42,301 bases of DNA from NCBI GenBank assembly GCA_902826395.1, contig CADEER010000017.1:21573-63873 (forward strand). The letters are read 5' to 3'. The notes below the pieces were generated by a model, which had not been told where the DNA came from, searched no databases, and worked only from the letters and a program-made list of their open reading frames with translations. Positions 18,437 to 26,045 of this stretch are shown one piece after another. The translations under genes and the position numbers were made by a program. This stretch comes from an uncultured bacterium. GTDB taxonomy: Bacteria > Desulfobacterota > Binatia > HRBIN30 > CADEER01. Position 1 is the stretch's first letter. Each line of letters opens with the position of its first letter.

Positions 18437-19255
18437 ATGCGTGATCCGAGTGCCCGAGCCTGGAGGCGAACCAGTTTCCTGCTGGGTGCGTTGCTGATCG
18501 CGATCGTCGGTTGGATCGCGTATCCGCATGTTCGCAACATCATCGTTCCCCCGGAGATCACCGCGGCGGCGCGCGGCCGGCAACGCGCCGAAGAGCTCGG
18601 CTGTTTCACATGCCACGGCCCCTTGGGTCGCGCCGGCGTCATCAACCCGGGCAGCAAATACGAATCGGTACCGCCGTTTCACGAAGGCACGCTCATGATG
18701 TTCGCGAAGTCCGACCAGGAGTTGCGCGAGTACATTCTCCACGGCGCGCCCGCGGCGAAACTGCAGAGCGAGGCATATCTGAAGGAAATGCGCGGCCAGG
18801 CGATCCGCATGCCGGCGTTCGCCGACTTCGTGAGCGAGCAGGACGTCGATGACCTGGTCGCCTTTCTGCGCGCATCGTCGGAGATGTTGTTTCCGCCCGA
18901 GGGACCGGCGGCCGACGGCGAGGAGCTGGCGCACGAGCTCGGATGCTTTACCTGTCACGGCGCCATGGGAAGCGGCGGCCACGCTAACCCGGGATCGCTG
19001 AAGGGCTACATCCCCGGCTTTTACGGACCCGACTTCGCCGAGCTGGTGCGCGACGACGAAGAGCTGCGCGCCTGGATTACCAACGGCGGTGTTCCGCGCC
19101 TCAGCGACGATCCGCTCGCATCGTTCTTTCTGGAGCGACAACGCGTGCAGATGCCGGCGTACGGCGGGTTCCTCGAGGACAAGCAGATCGCCGACCTCAT
19201 GGCCTACGTGAAATGGGTGGCCGGCGAAGAGTGGCGGGAGATGCCGCTGCAGTGA
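18437..19255 (+). CDS. Membrane-anchored diheme cytochrome c
   Basis: A 272-residue protein with an N-terminal membrane anchor (residues 13-30) and two cytochrome c domains that arose by internal duplication. Each begins ELGCFTCHG: heme motifs at C56-C59-H60 and C170-C173-H174. Likely Met axial ligands are in IRMPAF (about 125) and VQMPAYGGF near the C-terminus. It resembles the small anchored cytochromes that pass electrons between quinol oxidising complexes and terminal reductases in the periplasm. AAGGG precedes the ATG. Its partner oxidoreductase is not visible; neighbouring heme-motif genes suggest a shared electron-transfer role. Confidence 0.87.
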   Translation: MRDPSARAWRRTSFLLGALLIAIVGWIAYPHVRNIIVPPEITAAARGRQRAEELGCFTCHGPLGRAGVINPGSKYESVPPFHEGTLMMFAKSDQELREYILHGAPAAKLQSEAYLKEMRGQAIRMPAFADFVSEQDVDDLVAFLRASSEMLFPPEGPAADGEELAHELGCFTCHGAMGSGGHANPGSLKGYIPGFYGPDFAELVRDDEELRAWITNGGVPRLSDDPLASFFLERQRVQMPAYGGFLEDKQIADLMAYVKWVAGEEWREMPLQ

Positions 19256-19256
19256 T

Positions 19257-19320
19257 CGGGAACCGGGAACGGGGAACCGGGAACGTCTGGATGTTGCAGA
19301 TCCCGGTTCCCGGTTCTCGA
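19257..19320. terminator. Convergent hairpin of GAACCGGGAAC repeats
   Basis: Between two convergent genes, GGGAACCGGGAACG occurs twice in tandem and is followed after a spacer by the inverse complement ATCCCGGTTCCCGGTTCTC. The resulting stem could terminate both strands. A related hairpin lies at 27215-27252. Confidence 0.6.
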
Positions 19321-20058
19321 TCAGAAGCCGATGCGCCGCATGACGGCGCGCGGTAGGTAGCGAATCACCAACATTACCCAGCGCCAGATGCCCGGGGTGT
19401 AAACCACCGGGCTGCCGCGGTCGATCGCCTTCAGGACGTCGCGCGCCACGCCTTCTGGTTCGCCGGCAAATGGCGGCGGATCGAGGCCGGCGGTCATTCC
19501 GGTCTTGATGAAGCCCGGCTTCACGGTCGTGACGCGCAGACCTTGTGCGTGGAACTTGTGATCGAGCCCTTCCAGATAATAGGAGAGCCCGGCCTTGGCG
19601 GCGCCGTAGAGGACGACTGGCTTGCGGCCGCGCTCGCCGGCGACCGACGAGAAGACGCACAATCGGCCGCCGCCGCGCTGCAGCAGCATGACCCGCGCTT
19701 CTTCGCAGAATTGGATCGTGTTGGTGAAATCCAGGGTCAGCAGCCGCTCGCGCGCTTCGCTGTCGCGTTCGAGCTCTTCCTGACCGGCGTAGATCCCGGC
19801 GGTGACGATGACGGTGTCGACGTCGCCGAGTGCGGCGCGCGCCGCGGCCAGGGCGGGTGCGAACGTCGAACGGTCGCCGAGGTCGCAATGGGCGACGCCG
19901 ACCTCGCCGGTGGCTCCTAGATTGGCGAGATCCGCGGCGGAGCGCCGCAAGTCGTCGAGGTCGCGGCCGAGCAAGAACAGGCGATCGCCGCGCTCGGCCA
20001 TGCGCCGCGCGAGCGCGCGCCCCATGCCCTTGGAGGCGCCGAGGAATGCGACGTTCAC
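19321..20058 (-). CDS. Short-chain dehydrogenase, DprE2-like
   Basis: A 245-residue SDR enzyme. The NAD(P)-binding motif GASKGMG is at 7-13, the catalytic Ser is in FSSVAGERG near 138, and Y151-x3-K155 is in VLYGAAKAGLSYYLEG. The start is GTG at 20058, which overlaps the TGA of the upstream oxidase by four bases (GTGA), a sign of translational coupling. The pairing of a DprE1-like FAD oxidase with this SDR mirrors DprE1-DprE2, which epimerise decaprenylphosphoryl ribose to arabinose in mycobacteria. In other bacteria the pair modifies polyprenyl-linked sugars or unknown substrates. A membrane-associated C-terminal amphipathic segment (WRWVMLVIRYLPRAV) is visible. The substrate here is an inference. 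Confidence 0.83.
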   Translation of the reverse strand: MNVAFLGASKGMGRALARRMAERGDRLFLLGRDLDDLRRSAADLANLGATGEVGVAHCDLGDRSTFAPALAAARAALGDVDTVIVTAGIYAGQEELERDSEARERLLTLDFTNTIQFCEEARVMLLQRGGGRLCVFSSVAGERGRKPVVLYGAAKAGLSYYLEGLDHKFHAQGLRVTTVKPGFIKTGMTAGLDPPPFAGEPEGVARDVLKAIDRGSPVVYTPGIWRWVMLVIRYLPRAVMRRIGF

Positions 20059-21452
20059 GCCGGATCTCCGAGGACGCGCACGGACAGGGCGCTCTTCAGG
20101 CGGTACTCCGGATCCCACTGGCGGCGCACGGAGTTCCACGCCTCGAGTCGGGGCTCCATGGCGGCGAAATGTTCGCGGCGTGTGAACGCGTCCTTGGCGA
20201 GGTAGATGCGGCCGCCTTCGGCGGCGACGAAATCGTTCAGCCGATCGACGAGCTGCTGCGTGTCCTGGTCCACCGGCATGTCGAGAGCATACGAAACGCC
20301 GCGCTTGGGGAACGAGATCATGCCGCGTCCCTCGTCGCCGCAGTCCTTGACGACCGACAGGAAGACCTTGGCGCGATTGTCGTGCAGCAGGCGCAGGAAC
20401 TGCTCATGGCGGCGGTGCGTGTGCGGCGCCGGCAGCACCGCCTGGTGCTGCGTGAACCCGCGCTTGCCGTAGACGCGGTTCCACTGGCTGAGGATGTCGA
20501 GGGGGTAGAAGAAGGCCTCGGGGTGGGTGATGCCGGACCGGATCGGCGCGCCGTGCTTGCTGTAGTTGAGAAAGTTGCCGATGCGCATCATCCACGTCTG
20601 TAGCGCCCAGTTCGGAAGACGCAGCGGAAACGCCACGGTGTTGCGCCATTTCGGCAAACCGGCCGGCGCCTCGGCGTCCGTCGCCCAGCGGCCTTTCATC
20701 AAAATGGCGCGGCCGGCGTTGGCGCCGGTGACGAGGAAGTCGGCCCAGCCGACCGTGAACGGCCACTCCTGCCCGGCGACCTCGAGCTTCTCCAGCACGT
20801 CCTCGAAGTTGTCGATGCGCTCGCTCTCCTCCCAGATCCAAGGGCTGGAGATGCGCTCCATCTGAAACTCGACCTCGAGGATGTGGCCCGTGAGACCCAT
20901 GCCGCCGAGGGTGGCGCGAAACAGGTCGGCCTTTGAGTCGCCGCACTCGATGATCGAACCGCTGGCTACGCGCATCTTGAGGGCGCGAACGTGCTCGCCG
21001 AAACAACCGGCGACGTGGTGGTTTTTGCCGTGTACGTCGGAGGCGACCATGCCGCCGACCGTGACGTGGTGGGTGCCCGGCGTAACGGGAGTGAACCAAC
21101 CGAGCGGCAGCGACATGCGGTTGAGTCGATGCAGTGGGAATCCCGCCTCGACGCGAACGATGCCGCTCTCGCGGTGGAAGGCGAGCAGGCGATCGGCGAG
21201 CCGCGAGGCAGCGATCGCGTAGTCGCCCGCCGGTGGCAGACAGGCGTCGCCGTAGGCACGCCCCAGCCCACGGGTCAGAACGGCGCCCTGGGTGATGCGA
21301 GGCAGGTTCTCCGAGACCCTCTCGTAGCCGCGGACCACCGGATAATTGCCCCAGCCCGCCAACTCGACTGCCTGACCCCCGGGATCACCGCGCCCGGCTT
21401 TCACCAGCCGCGGCCGAAAGCCGACCTTCTTGCCTCGTGTGTCCGCAGTCAT
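20055..21452 (-). CDS. FAD-dependent oxidase, DprE1-like
   Basis: A 465-residue member of the vanillyl-alcohol oxidase family. The FAD-binding core includes VLTRGLGRAYGDACL and TVGGMVASDVHGKNHH (132-146), the latter matching the hallmark of DprE1. Near the substrate pocket, ISFPKRGVSYALDMP aligns with the mycobacterial segment bearing Cys387, which here is Ala (about residue 389). The Lys in YLAKDAF matches the conserved substrate-contacting Lys. The predicted reaction is oxidation of a polyprenyl-phosphate sugar at C2, with the SDR completing epimerisation. It lies 56 bases downstream of the ABC permease, probably in one operon. Confidence 0.86.
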   Translation of the reverse strand: MTADTRGKKVGFRPRLVKAGRGDPGGQAVELAGWGNYPVVRGYERVSENLPRITQGAVLTRGLGRAYGDACLPPAGDYAIAASRLADRLLAFHRESGIVRVEAGFPLHRLNRMSLPLGWFTPVTPGTHHVTVGGMVASDVHGKNHHVAGCFGEHVRALKMRVASGSIIECGDSKADLFRATLGGMGLTGHILEVEFQMERISSPWIWEESERIDNFEDVLEKLEVAGQEWPFTVGWADFLVTGANAGRAILMKGRWATDAEAPAGLPKWRNTVAFPLRLPNWALQTWMMRIGNFLNYSKHGAPIRSGITHPEAFFYPLDILSQWNRVYGKRGFTQHQAVLPAPHTHRRHEQFLRLLHDNRAKVFLSVVKDCGDEGRGMISFPKRGVSYALDMPVDQDTQQLVDRLNDFVAAEGGRIYLAKDAFTRREHFAAMEPRLEAWNSVRRQWDPEYRLKSALSVRVLGDPA

Positions 21453-21508
21453 CTCTTCAATCGCTGTGCAGTCGTTATCTCAATCCGCCGGCCGAGCCAA
21501 CAACGTCT

Positions 21509-22603
21509 TCAGTTGTCGGAGTAGCGGAACAGCCGTAGACCGATGGCGAAGGATACGAGCCCATAGGCGGTCAGGAAGCCGAGCTTGGGCAGAATGTCGA
21601 TGAAGTCCTTGTTGCGCAGCATGACGTCGTGAATCGTAAACATCGACCAGGTCGTCACGACACCCTGTGCGATGATCTGCATCCACTTCGGCTGCTCGAA
21701 GAACGGCCACCAACAACCGCCGAGGGCCGCCAGGATGAAGACCGCCGAGATGGCGACGGGTACCACCTGCTCACGGGTGCTCGCCGCGGCGGCGATCACC
21801 AGGCTGAAGCAGGCCATCGCAAAGACGATCACCGTCGCCGCTATGACCAGTGTCGCCGTCGAGCTGCCGAGAGCCAGCCCGTACACCAGGTGTCCGAAGA
21901 GAAGGAGCAAGAGCAGTTGTGCGGTGCCGACCAGCAGACGCGCCAGCAACTTGCCGGCTACGATGGTCGCGTGCGACACGGGAGCCACCGCGAGCCGCGC
22001 GCTGGTACCCCATGCTTCCTCGTCGCGCATGCCGAAGGCGACACCGAAGATCATGCTGAGGAGCACGAACGTCATCGCGAAGCCGGGGACGTTCTGCTCG
22101 AGCGATGTGAACTTCAGCCACGAACCGGTGAGGCTGCGCTCTTCGAGCTCGAGCAGCTCTTCGGCAAAGGGATCGCCGAGCGACGACGCTTCGCGGTCGG
22201 CGAGCATCAGCGCCATCTTGATCGCCTGCAGCTCCGTCCAGGCGGCGGGATCGGTGAGTAGCTCGATCCGCGACGGGCGCTCGGTGAGATAGTTCTTGCT
22301 GAGCCCGCGCGGCAGGACCAGTAGGGCGGGGGCGCGATTCTCCTTGGCGACCCAACTCTCCGCGGTTTCGCGATCGACGACGCGCACGTCGAGGTGCTCC
22401 GTCAGGGTCTTGATGAGGACGTTGGCGACCGGACCCTGATCCTCGTTGACGATCGGGAAGAGGATCGTCGAGCTGCCCTCGCCCGACTGTGTCTCGGCGA
22501 TGACCAGGATGATGACGATCGGCACGACGAGCAGCGAAACCGCTGCCCAACGATCGCGCAGGATCAGCCTCAGATCCTTCAGGGTGATGCGTAGCAGCTT
22601 CAA
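21509..22603 (-). CDS. ABC-2 type transporter permease
   Basis: A 364-residue permease with one membrane helix near residues 20-36, a large extracytoplasmic domain (about 40-170), and five or six C-terminal helices. This is the YhhJ/NatB-like layout of ABC-2 exporters. The start is TTG at 22603, overlapping the MlaC-like stop as TTGA. It works with the ATPase encoded two genes upstream. A typical cargo cannot be stated; the MlaC-like partner and the downstream polyprenyl-sugar enzymes hint at a lipid or lipid-linked glycan. It is the fourth-from-last gene in an operon of five. Confidence 0.85.
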   Translation of the reverse strand: MKLLRITLKDLRLILRDRWAAVSLLVVPIVIILVIAETQSGEGSSTILFPIVNEDQGPVANVLIKTLTEHLDVRVVDRETAESWVAKENRAPALLVLPRGLSKNYLTERPSRIELLTDPAAWTELQAIKMALMLADREASSLGDPFAEELLELEERSLTGSWLKFTSLEQNVPGFAMTFVLLSMIFGVAFGMRDEEAWGTSARLAVAPVSHATIVAGKLLARLLVGTAQLLLLLLFGHLVYGLALGSSTATLVIAATVIVFAMACFSLVIAAAASTREQVVPVAISAVFILAALGGCWWPFFEQPKWMQIIAQGVVTTWSMFTIHDVMLRNKDFIDILPKLGFLTAYGLVSFAIGLRLFRYSDN

Positions 22604-23229
22604 AATCCCTGCTCCGATTCGGCGTCCGTTCCGTCCTTGCCGTACTTGCGCCGCATGCGATCGAGCACGTTCTGCACCGACGATCGGCTGAGCAGGTGAT
22701 CGAGCTGGCGGCGAAAATTGGTGGTGAGACTGAGGTCCTCGATCTGGATGTCCGATGCCATCCAGCGCCCGTCGCTCGATTGGAACTGGTAGGTGACCGC
22801 GAACTCGTCGCGCGGCGTCACGATCGCGGTGTCGACGCGCACATGGCCGCCTTCCACGACCTCGCCGATGTACTTGAAATCGGGTCGATCGAAGAGAAGG
22901 AGCTTCTGTACGTAGGTGCGCTGGAAGAGCTCCCGAAACAGTTTGAGAAACTCGGTCTGTTGGCCGGCCGAAAACTCCTTCCAGTGCTTATCGAGGGCTC
23001 GCCGGCCCATCGTGTCGGTGTCGAGAAACTTCTCGAGAAGCTCGTGCAGAGCATCGAGCTTCTGGTTGTGGGTGCGGTCGCTGTCGATGATGACGCGCGT
23101 TTGTTCGAGCGTCGCGCGCGTCGTCTCGAGAGCCGACCCCGCTATCGGCGTCGGCGCATCGGCTGCGGAACCCGGGCCGGCGCTGCAGAGGATCGCCAGC
23201 AAGACCGCGGTTGCGACGGCGCCGGTCAA
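22600..23229 (-). CDS. MlaC-like periplasmic lipid-binding protein
   Basis: A 209-residue exported protein similar to MlaC/Ttg2D (toluene tolerance) proteins. The N-terminus is a signal peptide (TGAVATAVLLAILCSAGPGSAAD). The mature domain has the family wording: DTDTMGRRALDKHWKEFS, FLKLFRELFQRTYVQKL and WMASDIQIEDLSLTTNFRRQ. Family members carry phospholipid between the inner and outer membranes. The start is TTG at 23229, four-base overlap (TTGA) with the ATPase stop and an AAGGAG site 8 bases before it. It sits between an ATPase and an ABC-2 permease, not the usual MlaE/MlaD partners, which is unusual. Confidence 0.85.
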   Translation of the reverse strand: MTGAVATAVLLAILCSAGPGSAADAPTPIAGSALETTRATLEQTRVIIDSDRTHNQKLDALHELLEKFLDTDTMGRRALDKHWKEFSAGQQTEFLKLFRELFQRTYVQKLLLFDRPDFKYIGEVVEGGHVRVDTAIVTPRDEFAVTYQFQSSDGRWMASDIQIEDLSLTTNFRRQLDHLLSRSSVQNVLDRMRRKYGKDGTDAESEQGF

Positions 23230-24263
23230 TCGCGCAGCTCCTTGCCGGTGAGGTGTATGAACAAATCGCCGAGGCTCATCGGCGAGATCTCCAGCGAGGC
23301 ATTCGGGTGTCGCTCGAGTGTCTGTTGCAGGGTGCCGAGCAGCTTCTTCGCGTCGCTGACGAACAGGCGACATACGTCTGAGCCGGCGTCGATGTCGCTC
23401 ACCGCGGGGTGGTTGGAGAATCGCGTCGCGATTTCTTGCGACGGGGCATTGCGGATCGCGATCGTCTCCTTGCAGCCCATCGTGGTCAGCAACTCGCGCA
23501 GCGTCCCCATGGCGACGATCCGTCCCTCGTCCATGACGCCCAGCCGATCGCAGAGTAGCTCCGCCTCTTCCATGTAGTGCGTCGTGTAGAGGATGGCGGT
23601 GCCGCGCCGGCGCAGGTCGCGAATGATCTCGAAGATGTGCTCGCGCGAGTGCGGATCGACGCCGACGGTAGGCTCGTCGAGGAGAAGCAGGCGCGGTTGG
23701 TGGACGAGCGACACCGCGAGATTCAAACGGCGCTTCATACCGCCCGAGAAATTGCCGGCGCGATCGTCGCGGCGCGGCTGCAGCCCGACCATCTCGAGCA
23801 GCTCGTCGACCCGCCGCTCGAGGGATGCGGCCTCGACGCCGTACATCTGTCCGAAGAAGCGGACGTTCTCCGCCGCCGTCAGGCTCGGGTAGATGGAGAG
23901 CTCCTGCGGCACCAGTCCGATGTTTCCGCGCACCGCGGCGACGTCGCGAATGCTATGGCCGAACACCATCGCGGTGCCGCCGCTCGGCAACAGCCGCGTC
24001 GACAGAACCGAGATGGTGGTCGTCTTGCCGGCGCCGTTGGGCCCGAGGAGCCCGAAGACCTCGCCGGGCGCAATGGCGAACGAGATCTCCTTGACCGCAT
24101 CGAAATCGCCATAGGCGCGCCGCAGCGAATCAACGGCCAGCGCCGGCTCAACGCCTCCGGCCGCCAGCACGGGCAGGTCTGATGCTGCGGCGGCGGAGTG
24201 GGAAGCGAGACCGGTGGGGGTCATTCGTGGATGATCGCGCGGAAGCGTGTGCGGACGAGACAT
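23226..24263 (-). CDS. ABC transporter ATP-binding protein (DrrA/NatA type)
   Basis: An ATPase of about 345 residues. The Walker A is GPNGAGKTT, signature NFSGGMKRR, Walker B LLLLDEPTVGVD, and the switch His is in TTHYMEEAE. The GMKRRLNLA signature and the extra 85-residue C-terminal domain are typical of DrrA/CcmA/NatA exporters. It powers the ABC-2 permease at 21509. The start is uncertain: ATG at 24263 is preceded by a weak GATCGAG, and an in-frame ATG at 24224 is also possible; the conserved core begins LAVDSLRRAYG after both. It is the first gene of the five-gene operon and is divergent from the TolC-like gene. Confidence 0.88.
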   Translation of the reverse strand: MSRPHTLPRDHPRMTPTGLASHSAAAASDLPVLAAGGVEPALAVDSLRRAYGDFDAVKEISFAIAPGEVFGLLGPNGAGKTTTISVLSTRLLPSGGTAMVFGHSIRDVAAVRGNIGLVPQELSIYPSLTAAENVRFFGQMYGVEAASLERRVDELLEMVGLQPRRDDRAGNFSGGMKRRLNLAVSLVHQPRLLLLDEPTVGVDPHSREHIFEIIRDLRRRGTAILYTTHYMEEAELLCDRLGVMDEGRIVAMGTLRELLTTMGCKETIAIRNAPSQEIATRFSNHPAVSDIDAGSDVCRLFVSDAKKLLGTLQQTLERHPNASLEISPMSLGDLFIHLTGKELRD

Positions 24264-24288
24264 CTGGCTCGATCCGCGGCCCGCGATT

Positions 24289-24455
24289 CTAGCAGCCCGT
24301 TGAAAAACAGGCACCTACTGCGGGCGGCTTATTTTCGCCAGCTCTGCGTTGCCGAATCCTCAACAAAAGTCACGACTTTGCTTCCGGTTCGGCGCCTTGA
24401 TCTGGCGAAAATCGCTCGCCCTCGCTACGGCGCCTGTTCTTCAACGGACTGCTAG
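24289..24455. mobile_element. MITE-like imperfect palindrome
   Basis: A 167-bp element with 27-bp terminal inverted repeats. The left end starts CTAGCAGCCCGTTGAAAAAC and the reverse complement of the right end starts CTAGCAGTCCGTTGAAGAAC; 24 of 27 bases agree. The similarity continues inward (TTATTTTCGCCAG matched by GATTTTCGCCAG), so most of the element could fold into one long hairpin. It codes for no protein. The ends carry CTAG. It lies between the divergent ABC and TolC-like starts and could influence either promoter. No transposase is present, so it would be mobilised in trans, if at all. Confidence 0.75.
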
Positions 24456-24590
24456 TGGATCGCTCGGCGGCATGCGAGCCGATCGCGATGGCGGCGATGC
24501 GCGTCGAGATGGAGGTTTGCGCGCCAGCGCTCGAAATGGGCAGGATCGCGATCGACTTTGAAGCCGCGTTAGCGACGAAGGAGACGAATC

Positions 24591-25967
24591 ATGCGGAGAA
24601 GCTCGTTCATCGCGGGGCTGGCGGTGTTGAGCACCCTCGTTGGCTGGCAGGTGGAGGGAGCGGCGGCGACCGACGCGCCCGGCACGGCGCTGCGCCTCGG
24701 CGATTGCGTGCGCATGGCGCTCGAAAATGGGCCTGACCGGGACCTGATCGCCGCCGACCTCGCCGCCGCGAAGGCGCGTCTCGAAGAGGCGCGCGCCGGC
24801 AAGTTCGGCGATGCCCAGTACACGCAGTTGCTCGGTGTGATCAATGAGGCGGAAGGGGACGCGGTGTTCTCGCCAAACTCGCAGACCGACTTCTTCGATG
24901 GGCTCGGCCCTTTCACCCGGCTGGAGCTCGACATCCGCATCCCGCTGTACACCTTCGGCAAGCTGTCGGCGGCGCTCGATGCCGCCGAGCAGGGCATGCG
25001 CAGCGAGAGCGCGCGCGGCGAGATGGTGCGTGCCGACACGGTCCTGGAGACGAAGCGTCTGTACTATGGCCTGCAGCTCTCCGAGCAGCTCGCCGATCTC
25101 CTTCGCGAGATGCTCGACAGCATGGACGAGGCGATCGAGAAGACGCAGAAGCGCCTCGACGACGGCTCGCAGACGGTGACCGAGCGCGACGTCCTGCGGC
25201 TCCAGATCGGCCGCTCGCGTTTCGCTGCTGGCGTCGAGGAAGTCGACGCGTCGACGCGGCTGACCCGGAGCGCTCTAGCACGCGCCGTCGGCCTCGACCC
25301 GGGCGAGCGAATCGAGATCGCCGAGCGACGGATGGAAATGGCCGAGGTCGAGCTCGAACCGATCGACGTATACGAGGCGGCCGGGCCGCACCGCCGGCCC
25401 GAATGGAAGCGACTGGTGTCCGGCATCGACGCGCAGCAAGCCCGAGTCGAGCTGGAGGAGGCGAGCGCTTACCCGACGCTGTTCCTGGCCACCGGGGTTC
25501 GCTACGCGGTGGCGGGCAACCGCGACGACCAGAAGAATCCGTTCGTCTACGACGACTACAACTTCGTCGAGCCGGTCGGCGTGCTCGGAATCCACTGGGA
25601 CCTCAATGTATTCGCCAATCGGGCGAAAGCGGCGCAGGCGCGTGCCGAGATGGACAAGATGCTCGCCGAACGGCGGCGCGCCGAGACCGGCTTGCGACTG
25701 GAGGTCGAGCGCTCCTACGTCGAGGTCGAGCGAGCCCGCGCCACCGTCGAGTCGGTCCGCGCCGGCCGCAAGGCGGCGCGCGGCCTGATGGTGCTCACGG
25801 TGGCGAACTTCGACCTGGGCATCGGCGAGGGCGACGAGCTCTTCGAGGCCTACGGTGCCTACACGGAGACCAGCACTGACTACTTCCGCGCCGTGCACGA
25901 CTACAACGTCTCGCTGGCGGAGCTGTCGCGCGCCGTCGGCGAAGAGCTCCTCGATCTGGAGTACTGA
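24591..25967 (+). CDS. TolC-like outer-membrane efflux protein
   Basis: A 458-residue outer-membrane factor. The signal peptide (residues 1-26) is followed by two repeated helical/beta halves of the TolC fold: LRLGDCVRMALENGPD opens the first and alternating long coiled helices follow, with periplasmic segments RLDDGSQTVTERDVLRLQ and NFDLGIGEGDELFEAYGAY matching the family's second-half pattern. It forms the channel through which ABC, RND or MFS exporters discharge cargo. The start has GAAGGAG eight bases upstream. It is divergent from the ABC operon, and could be its outer-membrane partner; no adaptor (HlyD-type) gene is seen. The palindromic element occupies the intergenic region. Confidence 0.85.
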   Translation: MRRSSFIAGLAVLSTLVGWQVEGAAATDAPGTALRLGDCVRMALENGPDRDLIAADLAAAKARLEEARAGKFGDAQYTQLLGVINEAEGDAVFSPNSQTDFFDGLGPFTRLELDIRIPLYTFGKLSAALDAAEQGMRSESARGEMVRADTVLETKRLYYGLQLSEQLADLLREMLDSMDEAIEKTQKRLDDGSQTVTERDVLRLQIGRSRFAAGVEEVDASTRLTRSALARAVGLDPGERIEIAERRMEMAEVELEPIDVYEAAGPHRRPEWKRLVSGIDAQQARVELEEASAYPTLFLATGVRYAVAGNRDDQKNPFVYDDYNFVEPVGVLGIHWDLNVFANRAKAAQARAEMDKMLAERRRAETGLRLEVERSYVEVERARATVESVRAGRKAARGLMVLTVANFDLGIGEGDELFEAYGAYTETSTDYFRAVHDYNVSLAELSRAVGEELLDLEY

Positions 25968-26045
25968 TTATTATTCACCACAGAGACACGGAGATCGACG
26001 GCGGTCGCGCGTGTCTTTGGATCGGGTCAATATTTTGGAGGTTCC
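25968..26045 (+). promoter_or_regulatory. Short spacer with repeat-like string
   Basis: The 78-base spacer contains TTCACCACAGAGACACGGAG, a string that I recognise as recurring between genes in many environmental bacterial genomes. The ribosome binding site for the acyl-CoA dehydrogenase is TTTTGGAGGTTCC at the end. Confidence 0.4.
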
